From Anaerolineae bacterium (lineage in GTDB: Bacteria > Chloroflexota > Anaerolineae > Promineifilales > Promineifilaceae), in NCBI GenBank assembly GCA_019637635.1, contig JAHBVI010000074.1, positions 1 to 33,493 of the forward strand: 33,493 nt of DNA. Direction: 5' to 3'. Positions 7,590-15,332 of the stretch are shown piece after piece. The notes beneath the pieces were generated by a model. That model worked only from the letters and a program-made list of their open reading frames with translations. It searched no databases and was not told where the DNA came from. The translations under genes and the position numbers were made by a program. The number at the start of each line of letters is the position of its first letter. Within the stretch, counting starts at the first letter, position 1.

Positions 7590-8279
7590 CTAAGGCACAC
7601 AAATCACCTGCGTTTCATACAGAGAGTAATTGGCGTCTAGTCCATTGCGCGCCTGTAGCTCTTGCAAGGAGATACCGTAAGATTGGCTTAGGCCAAACGC
7701 CGTGTCCCCCCGCAGCACCACATACGGCCGCCAGGGAGTGCAGGCATTGGGGTCGCCTACCGGCAGACTCAGCACATTGCCGACTACCAGGTCGCTGGCA
7801 GAAATGCCAAAGCGGGCCATGAGGGCAATGGTCGTTACAAAGTTGGATTGCAGGCGGAACAAGGTGTCACCCGGCTGCACCTGATAGTTGATGAAGATGA
7901 TACGGTTGGTGGCCGGTTGGCCGCCGCCGCCCAGGGTGGTGACATCGGCGGGCGGCGCCGCGGCTGCTTCGGGGGCAGCAACGGCCGTTTCCGGCGCGGC
8001 TGTTGGTTGTTCTATTACCTGGGGTACGGCCGTTGGCTGCACCGTAATCGGGCGCTGGTTGGGGTCTACTTGCAACGTAACCGGTTCATTCCCCACCATC
8101 ACCACGTTGGCCGGAAGGCTTTCTGTTTGTGTTATACTCGCCGGGGTGTCAGGCCGATCCCAGATCACAAGGCCAATCACAAATACACCTATCGCCAGGA
8201 TAATGGCGACGACGATCATCAATACCACAATGGCAAAATCTGGTCTTTGCCTCACGTCTTTCCTGCCCTGACATACCAA
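7590..8279 (-). CDS. Membrane-anchored protein with two LysM domains
   Basis: A 229-residue protein with a single N-terminal TM helix (residues about 15-40, FAIVVLMIVVAIILAIGVFVIGLVIW), a Pro/Ala/Thr-rich linker (about 75-125) and two LysM modules: YQVQPGDTLFRLQSNF (about 132-175) and YVVLRGDTAFGLSQSYGIS (about 186-229). LysM binds GlcNAc-containing glycans such as peptidoglycan, so this is probably a wall-binding protein outside the membrane. No catalytic domain is present. The ATG at 8279 has no ribosome site. A GTG at 8255 (giving a start MRQRPDFAIVV) preceded by AGGAAAG is a plausible alternative start. Confidence 0.8.
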   Translation of the reverse strand: MVCQGRKDVRQRPDFAIVVLMIVVAIILAIGVFVIGLVIWDRPDTPASITQTESLPANVVMVGNEPVTLQVDPNQRPITVQPTAVPQVIEQPTAAPETAVAAPEAAAAPPADVTTLGGGGQPATNRIIFINYQVQPGDTLFRLQSNFVTTIALMARFGISASDLVVGNVLSLPVGDPNACTPWRPYVVLRGDTAFGLSQSYGISLQELQARNGLDANYSLYETQVICVP

Positions 8280-8295
8280 CCGGGGAAGATGTTGG

Positions 8296-8323
8296 TTCTG
8301 TCACTTTCACCTTATGGTACACT
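8296..8323 (+). promoter_or_regulatory. Candidate extended -10 promoter of the dNTPase gene
   Basis: TGGTACACT is an extended -10 (TACACT at 8318-8323), with a weak TTCTGT at 8296-8301. The TGn-TAYACT form matches the promoters at 36-45, 10951-10959 and 18903-18911. Confidence 0.4.
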
Positions 8324-8354
8324 TGTCATAAACTAATCGCAAGCAGCAAATGTC

Positions 8355-8388
8355 AGACCTGACAGGTCTTCCAAGACCTGTCAGGTCT
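8355..8388. repeat. Perfect inverted repeat of the AGACCTGACAGGT family, upstream of the dNTPase gene
   Basis: AGACCTGACAGGTCTT (8355-8370) pairs perfectly with 8373-8388 around a 2-nt loop. Each arm is itself nearly palindromic. It lies between the candidate promoter and the ribosome site, so the hairpin would be in the mRNA leader. A second copy follows the gene at 9564-9597. Confidence 0.9.
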
Positions 8389-8407
8389 ATAGTAGAGGTT
8401 CCCGATC

Positions 8408-9559
8408 ATGTACAAACGTCCGCAGCTAGAAGAATTGGAAGCAGTCACTTTAGCGCCCTATGCCCAAAAGAGCGCCCGCTCCAAAGGGCGCGTTTACCCG
8501 GAGGCGGAATCAGACACACGCACGGCCTACGGCCGTGATCGTGACCGTATCATCCACACCACCGCCTTTCGCCGGTTGGAATATAAAACCCAGGTCTTCG
8601 TCTATTACGAAGGCGACCATTACCGCACCCGCCTCACCCACACGCTGGAAGTGTCGCAGTTGGGCCGTTCACTGGCGCGGGGGTTGGGCGTCAACCAGGA
8701 TTTAACCGAAGCCATTTGCCTGGCCCACGATTTGGGCCATCCCCCCTTTGGCCACGCCGGGGAAAACGCCTTAAACCGGCTGATGCAGGGGCACGGTGGC
8801 TTTAACCACAATACGCAAAGCTACCGCATTGTCACCAGCCTGGAGCGGCGCTACCCGGACTTTGATGGCCTGAACCTGACCTATGAAACCCGCGAGGGCA
8901 TGATCAAACATGAGACGGATTACGACAAAAGCGACGCCAGCGACTATGAACCCGACCGGCGCGGCTCGCTGGAGGCGCAAATTGCCAACCTGGCCGACGA
9001 GATAGCCTACAACGCCCACGATCTGGATGATGGGCTGCGGGCGGGCATGTTTGATCTGGCGGCGCTGGATGACCTGGAATTGTGGCAGGAACTCAAGGCG
9101 GTGGTGGGCTGGCAGACCTGGGAACCGTTTACCACGCTGGTGCGGCACGAGATTATCCGGGAACTGATCGGCATGTCGGTGAATAATGTGCTGGAGCAAA
9201 CGGCCGTGAACCTGCGCCACTACCAGATTGATTCCCCGGACAAAGTGCAACTACACCCCAGCAATCTGGTCTCCTATGCGCCTGATTTTGGGCTAAAAGT
9301 GCAGCATCTCAAACAATTTTTGCTGGACAATATGTACCGCCATTACCGGCTGGTGCGGATGCAAAGCAAAGCGGAACGTTTTATCACCCAACTCTTTGAA
9401 GCGTACATCAAAGAGCCAAAAATGCTGCCGACGGACACGCAGAAAAAGCTGGAACAGGCAGATTTACACCGCATTGTAGCCGACTATATTGCCGGCATGA
9501 CCGACCGTTACGCGCTGGACGAGTGGCAGAAGTTGTTTGATCCCTACGGCCGTGCCTGA
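8408..9559 (+). CDS. dgt: Deoxyguanosinetriphosphate triphosphohydrolase-like HD protein
   Basis: A 383-residue HD-superfamily dNTP triphosphohydrolase, which cleaves dNTPs to deoxynucleoside and triphosphate in the cytosol. The N-terminus has the family motif SDTRTAYGRDRDRIIHTTAFRRLEYKTQVF (seen in parts). Metal ligands are visible as His78 (RLTHTLEVSQ), His107-Asp108 (CLAHDLGHPPFGHAGE) and Asp197 (LADEIAYNAHDLDDGL). Length fits the Dgt-like type 2 group. AGAGGT about 9 nt before the ATG at 8408 supports the start. The gene is monocistronic and flanked on both sides by copies of one inverted repeat; a bidirectional terminator follows. Confidence 0.93.
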   Translation: MYKRPQLEELEAVTLAPYAQKSARSKGRVYPEAESDTRTAYGRDRDRIIHTTAFRRLEYKTQVFVYYEGDHYRTRLTHTLEVSQLGRSLARGLGVNQDLTEAICLAHDLGHPPFGHAGENALNRLMQGHGGFNHNTQSYRIVTSLERRYPDFDGLNLTYETREGMIKHETDYDKSDASDYEPDRRGSLEAQIANLADEIAYNAHDLDDGLRAGMFDLAALDDLELWQELKAVVGWQTWEPFTTLVRHEIIRELIGMSVNNVLEQTAVNLRHYQIDSPDKVQLHPSNLVSYAPDFGLKVQHLKQFLLDNMYRHYRLVRMQSKAERFITQLFEAYIKEPKMLPTDTQKKLEQADLHRIVADYIAGMTDRYALDEWQKLFDPYGRA

Positions 9560-9563
9560 CAAA

Positions 9564-9597
9564 AGACCTGACAGGTTTTCAGAAACCTGTCAGGTCT
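9564..9597. repeat. Perfect inverted repeat of the AGACCTGACAGGT family, downstream of the dNTPase gene
   Basis: AGACCTGACAGGTTT (9564-9578) pairs perfectly with 9583-9597 around TCAG. It differs from the upstream copy only near the loop, and the changes keep the arms paired. Confidence 0.9.
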
Positions 9598-9600
9598 AAT

Positions 9601-9632
9601 AAAAAAGGCCGCAGTCATTGACTGCGGCCTTT
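9601..9632. terminator. Bidirectional rho-independent terminator
   Basis: GGCCGCAGTC-att-GACTGCGGCC (9607-9629) is a perfect 10-bp GC-rich stem flanked by A6 on the left and TTT on the right. It can terminate the leftward gene at 9661-10731 (U6 tract) and, more weakly, dgt. Confidence 0.88.
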
Positions 9633-9660
9633 CCCTCCTTACCAGGACGCTGCCAGCTAA

Positions 9661-10731
9661 TTAATATGCCAGCAGATCGTCATCTTGTGGTTGAACCGTA
9701 TCACTCGCGGCGGCGCCGGCATCGCTGCTCTTGGCCCAGGCTGAAAGTTCAATGGTAAACGTCTCAAAGTAGCTCTGCGGCGGCAGGTTGCCCCCTTCGC
9801 CGTAGCGCAGTTCTTTAATTTCGGCGTTGATGATCAGCGCGGCCGTTTCCAGCACGATGACCTCGTTTTCGGCGGCCAAAACCGGTTCCCCTTTGGGGGC
9901 CAGTTTGGCTTTGATGGCGTCATCGTAGAAGGCGTGGTCGCTCATAATCACTTTGGTCACGGTGCGGATGTCGTTTTTATCAAAGAGCCACACCTCAAAC
10001 GCCGTCACGTTTTTGGGTGAATCTGAGCCAATGGACTCGGCGATGCCCACACCACATTCACCCAGGAAATCGCCGTTGGTGTTTTCGATGCTGTGTGAAT
10101 CGTCGAAGTTGTCACGGCCGTAGGTGTAGTTGCTGGGGAAGCGCGCCAACGGAATGGCATTGACCTCTTCCTGGCTGATTGGCCCGGCTTCCGGCATGTC
10201 GTAATAGGTGCTGGGGCCTTCGTCATCGCCCACCGAACTGCGCATTCGCAGCACCAGAATAATGCCCACCGCCAGCACAATGAGCACAATAATCAACAAG
10301 ATGATCAGGCCATTACCGCCCCCTTCTTCGGCTGGTGGAGCAGTTGTCTGTCCGTCACCTCCGGGAACTGGCGTTGGTATTACCGCAGTCGAGCAATCTT
10401 GCCCGTTGCTGACGATCATGGCCATCTGGTTGTATGTGTTCATAGTGGCTTGATCGGGCGCAGTGGGAATAGCGGCACAGATCGCCGTGTAAGGATCACT
10501 CCAGCCATTGAAGGCATTGGTGACAACTTGCTGGTTATTTGTTTGCGCAAAGGCAATGGCGGTTGTATTGATGTATTGAGCCTGATACTGCGGCGCTAAA
10601 TCGTTGGGCGTGGCATTGGCCGTCCACACATATTCCACCGGCGTCAGCCACCAGCCAAAAATGAACAGCCCAACTGCCCACCCCAACACAAACGCCACAA
10701 TCACGAGCAGATTCTTTCTTATAAAATCCAT
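9661..10731 (-). CDS. Conserved two-TM membrane protein of unknown function
   Basis: A 356-residue protein that I do not recognise. It has an N-terminal TM helix (residues about 8-29), an extracytoplasmic segment with Thr/Gln/Asn-rich sequence and two Cys (85 and 113), a Pro/Gly-rich stretch (118-140), a second TM helix (141-162), and a cytoplasmic acidic domain (about 170-356) rich in beta-like strands (YFETFTIELSAWAK near the end). The C-terminal tail is Ala/Asp/Gln-rich and low complexity. The topology suggests a sensor or a scaffold linking envelope and cytoplasm, but no catalytic motif was seen. It is transcribed leftward alone and ends at the 9607-9629 terminator. Confidence 0.8.
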   Translation of the reverse strand: MDFIRKNLLVIVAFVLGWAVGLFIFGWWLTPVEYVWTANATPNDLAPQYQAQYINTTAIAFAQTNNQQVVTNAFNGWSDPYTAICAAIPTAPDQATMNTYNQMAMIVSNGQDCSTAVIPTPVPGGDGQTTAPPAEEGGGNGLIILLIIVLIVLAVGIILVLRMRSSVGDDEGPSTYYDMPEAGPISQEEVNAIPLARFPSNYTYGRDNFDDSHSIENTNGDFLGECGVGIAESIGSDSPKNVTAFEVWLFDKNDIRTVTKVIMSDHAFYDDAIKAKLAPKGEPVLAAENEVIVLETAALIINAEIKELRYGEGGNLPPQSYFETFTIELSAWAKSSDAGAAASDTVQPQDDDLLAY

Positions 10732-10858
10732 GCGGCACCTACCTTGTTATTGCCCCCTTGTGGGATGCAACATATATAACATTATGTACATCCCCTCTGC
10801 TGCGAATATCTTACCATAACATAAAGTTTGGTCAAGTATTATGTTTAATTGGGATGGA

Positions 10859-10921
10859 AGTGCCAGGCACAGGGCATAATTTTCCGGTCAACCCAATGCC
10901 TGCTGCCCTGTGCCTGGCACT
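10859..10921. repeat. Inverted repeat of the AGTGCCAGGCA family upstream of the SCP2 gene
   Basis: Perfect 18-bp arms (10859-10876 and 10904-10921) enclose 27 bp. The outer word AGTGCCAGGCA also bounds the 64-bp repeat at 18779-18842. It looks like a small mobile or REP-like element, lying 10 bp upstream of a -35 box. Confidence 0.9.
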
Positions 10922-10931
10922 ATTAAAATTC

Positions 10932-10959
10932 TTGACAGGGGCACGGCCGTTGTTATACT
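10932..10959 (+). promoter_or_regulatory. Sigma-70-type promoter of the SCP2 gene
   Basis: A perfect TTGACA (10932-10937), a 16-bp spacer and TATACT (10954-10959), preceded by TG one base before the hexamer (extended -10). One ACGGCCGT copy (10943-10950) lies inside the spacer, so a protein bound there would compete directly with RNA polymerase. Confidence 0.85.
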
Positions 10960-11016
10960 CCCCCTGTCAATCCAATTCCCGGCCTTCTGGCACAAGAACA
11001 AAATGAGGAAATGCAA

Positions 11017-11334
11017 ATGTCAACACCTGCTGAAATTTTGAACAAAATTCCTACCACCATAGACCCAAGTAAAATTGCCGGCGTCAATGCCACCGTCGTG
11101 TTTGATCTTTCTGGCGACAATGGCGGCCAATGGACAATGAAAGTGGCCGATGGCGCCGCCAGCGTGAGCGACGGCGCCGATCCCGGCGCGGCGGCTACCA
11201 TCAAAATGACCGATACTGATTATGTGGCTATGATGAGTGGCAGCCTCAACCCGATGATGGCCTTCATGTCCGGCAAAATCAAGGTCGAAGGCGACCTGAA
11301 TACGGTGATGAAACTACAATCCATTATGGGATAA
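11017..11334 (+). CDS. SCP2 sterol-binding domain protein
   Basis: A 105-residue stand-alone SCP2 domain. Visible features are the N-terminal helix TPAEILNKIPTTIDPSKIAG, strands VVFDLSGDNGGQWTMKVADGAASV, and the C-terminal helical lid SGSLNPMMAFMSGKIKVEGDLNTVMKLQ, the family's most typical motif. SCP2 domains bind lipids or acyl chains in a hydrophobic tunnel; the ligand here is unknown. GAGGAA at 11005-11010 lies 6 nt before the ATG at 11017, so that start is preferred over the ATG at 11011, which directly abuts the ribosome site. It has its own strong promoter and is followed by a terminator. Confidence 0.9.
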   Translation: MSTPAEILNKIPTTIDPSKIAGVNATVVFDLSGDNGGQWTMKVADGAASVSDGADPGAAATIKMTDTDYVAMMSGSLNPMMAFMSGKIKVEGDLNTVMKLQSIMG

Positions 11335-11335
11335 C

Positions 11336-11366
11336 AAAAAGCCCGCTTGAGAGCGGGCTTTTTTTT
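11336..11366. terminator. Bidirectional rho-independent terminator
   Basis: GCCCGCTtgagAGCGGGC (11341-11358) is followed by T8 (11359-11366) and preceded by A5 (11336-11340). It ends the SCP2 transcript and, on the other strand, the amidohydrolase gene, whose stop codon lies in the T-tract. Confidence 0.93.
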
Positions 11367-13350
11367 ATGCGTTCATCGCAATTTCGGCATATTCCTGCCG
11401 TTCGGCCGTGTCCAGCGGCACCCCCATTTGCGCCAACATCATGGCAATCAGGCCCGCCTTGCGTTCGGCGTCGGTGCGTGACCAGGTGCGGGATTTGATT
11501 TCCAAAAAGTAACCGGGACGATCCGGTTTGACCAGTTTATCCAGGTTAATGGCAAAATCGGTATCCTGGTAAAGGATGTGCCAGCGCAGCCGGTCTTTGC
11601 ACACCTCTAATTCCTGGGCGGGGGCAAAGTATTCACGGTAAAAACGCAGGCTGCGATCCGCTTCGGCCAGGTAGCGGGAGCGGGAGAGCATGACGGCGTT
11701 GGGGAATTCCTGTCGCTCGGCCTGGCTGGTGAGGGTGAGCCGGGAGCGTGTCTGGTAGACTTGTTCGTCTTCATCTATAAATTCATCTTCGCGGTGGCGC
11801 AAACGGGCGGCGTCCGGGTCTGCGCCATCAAAGATGAAGTAATGATCATACTGTTTGTAATGGGCGTGGCGGCTGATTTTGCATTGGTCGCTGTGCAGGA
11901 AGGTCAACACGGCCGTCTTGTCCACATCCGGCACCTTCACCTGCACCTCAAAACTTTCCTGCCGCTTGACGCCAGAGAGCAGCACCAGTTTGTTGTACGG
12001 GCTGGCTTCCCGTTCCAGGACAAAAGCGTCAATCTTTTTGGCTACGGCCGTGGCCGCTGCCAGCGCCGCCGCTTCGTCTACGGTTAAGAGTTGTTGGTCG
12101 CGCAATAGCCAACGGCCGTTGCACAACACATGCTGCACATCCCCCGCCTTGGCCGCATAAATCAGCCGCGAATAAATGGCGTCCGGGTTATTGGCAAAGT
12201 GGGGCCGGTTATGCACACCCTCCATATTCACAATGACCAGGTCGGCCCGTTTGCCCACTTCCAGGCTGCCGGTGAGGTGCCCCATATGCAGCGCCCGCGC
12301 CCCACCGATGGTCGCCAGCATCAACGCCTGCCGCGCCGGTAACACCGTTGGGTCATTGCTTTTGGTCTTCGCCAGCAGCGCCGCCAACCGCATCTCCTCA
12401 AACATATCCAGGTCATTGTTGCTGGCGGGGCCGTCCGTGCCCACGCCCACATTTAGCCCCATTTCCAGCATCTCACCCACCTGGGCAATGCCTGAGGCCA
12501 ACTTCAGATTACTGGTGGGGCAGTGGGCCACGCCGGCGTTGGCCTTTTTCAGGGCCACCATTTCGCTCTGATCCAGATGGACACAGTGGGCAGCCAGCAG
12601 TTTAGTTTCCAACAAACCCTGGCTGGCAATCCATTCCACCACCGACATCTGGTTTTGTTCCCGGCTGTTTTCCGCCTCCAGGGCAGTCTCGGCCACGTGG
12701 GTGTGGACGGGCACGTTGTAGGCGCGGGCCAGGTCGGCGCAGGCGCGGTCCATCTCCGGCGTGCCGGTGTACCAGGCGTGCGGGGCGACGGCCGGTTGGA
12801 TGAGTGGATGGCCGTTCCACCGTTCGATGAAGCGGCGGCACAGCACCAGGGCGTCTTCATACGTGGCCGCGTCCGGGGCGGGGAAAACGAGGACTGTTTG
12901 ACCTAACAATGCTCTCATGCCGATGTTAGCCGTTTCCTCGGCAATGGCATCTTCAAAATAGTACATATCGGCAAAGGCGGTCACACCGGAGCGAATCATT
13001 TCGGCGCAGGCGATTTGGGTACCCAATTTCACAAATTCGGGCGTCACAAATTCCCGTTCCAGAGGCATCAGGTAGCCCAACCACACGTCCAGGCGCAGGT
13101 CGTCATTCAGGCCACGCAGCAGGGTCATGGGGATGTGGGTGTGGGCGTTCACCAGGCCAGGAATGATGACCTGTCCGGTGCAATCTACGGTTTCCACGGC
13201 CGTATATGCCTTCTGTATCTGCTCCACCGGCCCAATCGCCACAATCGAATCGTCACGAATGGCAATACCGGCGTTGGGAATAATGTCGTAAGTGGAGTTC
13301 ATGGTCACGGCCGTGCCGCCCACCAATAACACGTCAACTTTTTCAGTCAT
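11365..13350 (-). CDS. MTA/SAH deaminase-like amidohydrolase fused to a CYTH-like domain
   Basis: A 661-residue two-part protein. Residues about 1-440 form a TRZ/ATZ-type amidohydrolase, closest in pattern to 5'-methylthioadenosine/S-adenosylhomocysteine deaminase. Metal-site motifs are NAHTH (His70, His72), VHTHVAET (His216, His218, Glu221), AAHCVHL (His255) and GTDGPASNNDLDMF (Asp306). Residues about 465-655 resemble a CYTH/triphosphate-tunnel domain: FEVQVKV in place of ExExK, ARLRHREDEF, YQTRSRLTLTS, then DKLVKPDRPGYFLEIKSRTW and a C-terminal helix. The fusion is unusual to me. AAGGA lies about 8 nt before the ATG at 13350; the frame also has an ATG at 13371 without a ribosome site. Confidence 0.8.
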   Translation of the reverse strand: MTEKVDVLLVGGTAVTMNSTYDIIPNAGIAIRDDSIVAIGPVEQIQKAYTAVETVDCTGQVIIPGLVNAHTHIPMTLLRGLNDDLRLDVWLGYLMPLEREFVTPEFVKLGTQIACAEMIRSGVTAFADMYYFEDAIAEETANIGMRALLGQTVLVFPAPDAATYEDALVLCRRFIERWNGHPLIQPAVAPHAWYTGTPEMDRACADLARAYNVPVHTHVAETALEAENSREQNQMSVVEWIASQGLLETKLLAAHCVHLDQSEMVALKKANAGVAHCPTSNLKLASGIAQVGEMLEMGLNVGVGTDGPASNNDLDMFEEMRLAALLAKTKSNDPTVLPARQALMLATIGGARALHMGHLTGSLEVGKRADLVIVNMEGVHNRPHFANNPDAIYSRLIYAAKAGDVQHVLCNGRWLLRDQQLLTVDEAAALAAATAVAKKIDAFVLEREASPYNKLVLLSGVKRQESFEVQVKVPDVDKTAVLTFLHSDQCKISRHAHYKQYDHYFIFDGADPDAARLRHREDEFIDEDEQVYQTRSRLTLTSQAERQEFPNAVMLSRSRYLAEADRSLRFYREYFAPAQELEVCKDRLRWHILYQDTDFAINLDKLVKPDRPGYFLEIKSRTWSRTDAERKAGLIAMMLAQMGVPLDTAERQEYAEIAMNA

Positions 13351-13370
13351 CTGGTTTTCCTTCCCGTTCA

Positions 13371-13415
13371 TAGTAGGCGATTTATCGCTGCTAGAGGGCG
13401 ATAAATCGCCTACTA
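13371..13415. repeat. Inverted repeat of the GGCGATTTATCGC family
   Basis: Perfect 18-bp arms (13371-13388 and 13398-13415) surround 9 nt. The right arm includes the stop codon of the gene at 13413-13949, and TACGAAC follows. A degenerate relative with the same words and TACGAAC suffix is at 30400-30440. Confidence 0.88.
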
Positions 13416-13949
13416 CGAACCTTCAACCACCAATTCCGCCTTCTGTAAATTCTCATATACCTTGATGTCTAACCGGTTAGGCCGCCAGGCGTAGACGTAG
13501 TTGTAAATGGGGTCCCAAAAGATGACCCATACGGCAATACCCACAAATCCGGCCAGCGCCCCACTGAAATCCTGCAAGGCTGGAATGGCCGCCAGGAGAA
13601 ACATGGTCAGTAGAATCAAAGCGACCGCAATCACCAGGGCGCTAATGGCCTGGCGCCGGCTGCCGACGCGCAGTTCTTCAATGGCTTGTTGATTCTGGGC
13701 AATCTGGGCAGCGCCATACCGGTCGAGGGCGGCTTTGAGGGTGGCGGCGGAGTCGGCGGTTACGGCCGTTTGCGGCAGCCGAATGACCAGTCGTGTTTTC
13801 TCATCCAACTCACGCCGTTTCAGGCGCAATTGGCCGACAACGTCATCAATACCGGAAAGGTAACGGCTGTCCGGGTCAAACGGATCGGCGGCGGGTTCGG
13901 CAAACATCTCTTCCGGGCTATTTAGCTTAATTTCAATTTGCGCTGACAT
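13413..13949 (-). CDS. Two-TM membrane protein of unknown function
   Basis: A 178-residue protein that I do not recognise. A hydrophilic N-terminal part (1-100) contains a predicted helical region (DDVVGQLRLKRRELDEKTRLVIRLP). Two TM helices follow (about 103-122 SALVIAVALILLTMFLLAAI and about 128-150 SGALAGFVGIAVWVIFWDPIYNYVY), then a short tail RPNRLDIKVYENLQKAELVVE. AAAGGAG sits 8 nt before the ATG at 13949, and a minus-strand TATAAT at 13977-13972 lies about 25 bp upstream. It is divergent from the nucleoside phosphorylase gene. No catalytic motif is visible. Confidence 0.8.
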   Translation of the reverse strand: MSAQIEIKLNSPEEMFAEPAADPFDPDSRYLSGIDDVVGQLRLKRRELDEKTRLVIRLPQTAVTADSAATLKAALDRYGAAQIAQNQQAIEELRVGSRRQAISALVIAVALILLTMFLLAAIPALQDFSGALAGFVGIAVWVIFWDPIYNYVYAWRPNRLDIKVYENLQKAELVVEGS

Positions 13950-13970
13950 GGGAAAATCTCCTTTCGCCTG

Positions 13971-13996
13971 GATTATAGCGGAATCCTGCTATAATC
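13971..13996. promoter_or_regulatory. Back-to-back divergent -10 boxes in a perfect palindrome
   Basis: GATTATAGC (13971-13979) and GCTATAATC (13988-13996) are exact reverse complements. They provide TATAAT on the minus strand (13977-13972) for the 13413-13949 gene and TATAAT on the plus strand (13990-13995) for the phosphorylase. Neither has a convincing -35 in the usual place, so an activator or dual occupancy is possible. Confidence 0.6.
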
Positions 13997-14027
13997 GGGA
14001 AACCTGGGTAATGAGAGGATTCCCACT

Positions 14028-15332
14028 ATGCGCATGGTAGACATTATCGAGAAAAAACGCGACGGCCGTGACCTGACCACCGACGAAATCAACTGGTTCA
14101 TCCACGAACTGACGGCCGAGCGCATCCCCGATTACCAGACGGCCGCGCTGCTCATGGCCATTTTCCTGCAGGGTATGAACCGCCGCGAAACGGTTGATCT
14201 GACACTGGCCATGGCCCGCTCCGGCGACCAGCTAGACCTGCACGATGTGGCCCCTTTTGTGGTAGACAAACATTCTTCCGGCGGCGTGGGCGACAAGACA
14301 ACGCTGGTCGTACAGCCGTTGGTGGCCGCCTGTGGCGTGCCGGTGGGCAAGATGAGCGGGCGCGGCCTCGGTTCCAGCGGCGGTACGCTGGACAAGATGG
14401 AATCGTTTAGCGGCTGGTCGGCGACGATGTCGCTGGCGCAGTTCAAACGGCAGTTGGCGGAAATTGGGCTGGTGTTGGCCGGGCAAACGGCCGTGCTCGC
14501 CCCCGCCGACGGCAAATTGTATGCCCTACGGGATGTCACCGGCACCGTGGCCAGCACCCCCCTCATCGCCGCCTCCATCATGTCTAAAAAGCTGGCGGCG
14601 GGTGCGGATGCCATTGTGCTGGATGTGAAAACGGGCAGCGGTGCGTTTATGCCCACGGTGGAGAGCGCCCGCGAACTGGCGCGGATTATGGTGGACATTG
14701 GTGCGGACGCCGGCCGCAAAACCGTCGCCCTCATTTCCGATATGAACCAGCCGCTCGGCCAGGCCATCGGCAATGCCCTGGAAGTGCAGGAGGCGATTGC
14801 CACGCTGCAAGGGGATGGCCCACCAGATTTTTGGGCGCACTGCCTGGAAGTGGCTGCCCACATGCTGCGGCTGGCGGGAAAGGCGGCTGACCTTAATCAG
14901 GCCAAAGAATTGATAACGGATGCCAGAGAGGACGGCCGTGCCCTACAAAAATTCCGCGAACTGGTGACGAGGCAGGGGGGCGACGGCCGTCAGGTAGACA
15001 ATCCCGATTTATTACCCACAGCGCGCTTAATTGAACCAATACTCGCGCCACAAACAGGCACAATCGCGGCCATGGATACGGCCGTTATCGGTTGGGCGGC
15101 GGTGCATTTGGGCGGTGGCCGGTTGGTCAAAAGCGACGTGATTGACCACGCTGTTGGTTTCATCCTGCGCGCCAAAGTAGGCGACCGGTTTGAAGCAGGC
15201 GCTCCTCTGGGTGAAATCCATGCCAGTGACGCGGGCAAACTGACCCAGGCGCAGCAGGAATTGTTGGCGGCTATTCAATGGACAGATGAGGCGGTACGGC
15301 CGTTGCCCCATTTTTATGGCACTGTCTCTTAG
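14028..15332 (+). CDS. pdp: Pyrimidine-nucleoside (thymidine) phosphorylase
   Basis: A 434-residue nucleoside phosphorylase class II enzyme: (deoxy)uridine or thymidine plus phosphate gives base plus (deoxy)ribose-1-phosphate, in pyrimidine salvage. Motifs are FVVDKHSSGGVGDKTTL (Lys81, His82, phosphate-binding Ser/Gly), the signature SGRGLGSSGGTLDKMESF (110-127), YALRDVTGTVAS (Arg168) and SIMSKKLA (Ser183, Lys187). The C-terminal domain carries IGWAAVHLGGGR. Length is standard. AGAGGA sits 8 nt before the ATG at 14028. Distinguishing pdp from deoA specificity needs more than motifs. It is a single gene, followed by a repeat region. Confidence 0.93.
   Translation: MRMVDIIEKKRDGRDLTTDEINWFIHELTAERIPDYQTAALLMAIFLQGMNRRETVDLTLAMARSGDQLDLHDVAPFVVDKHSSGGVGDKTTLVVQPLVAACGVPVGKMSGRGLGSSGGTLDKMESFSGWSATMSLAQFKRQLAEIGLVLAGQTAVLAPADGKLYALRDVTGTVASTPLIAASIMSKKLAAGADAIVLDVKTGSGAFMPTVESARELARIMVDIGADAGRKTVALISDMNQPLGQAIGNALEVQEAIATLQGDGPPDFWAHCLEVAAHMLRLAGKAADLNQAKELITDAREDGRALQKFRELVTRQGGDGRQVDNPDLLPTARLIEPILAPQTGTIAAMDTAVIGWAAVHLGGGRLVKSDVIDHAVGFILRAKVGDRFEAGAPLGEIHASDAGKLTQAQQELLAAIQWTDEAVRPLPHFYGTVS

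Noticed and set aside
13351..13371. Seven-residue extension of the amidohydrolase
   Set aside because: It contains the AAGGA that serves the ATG at 13350, so it is more likely leader than coding.
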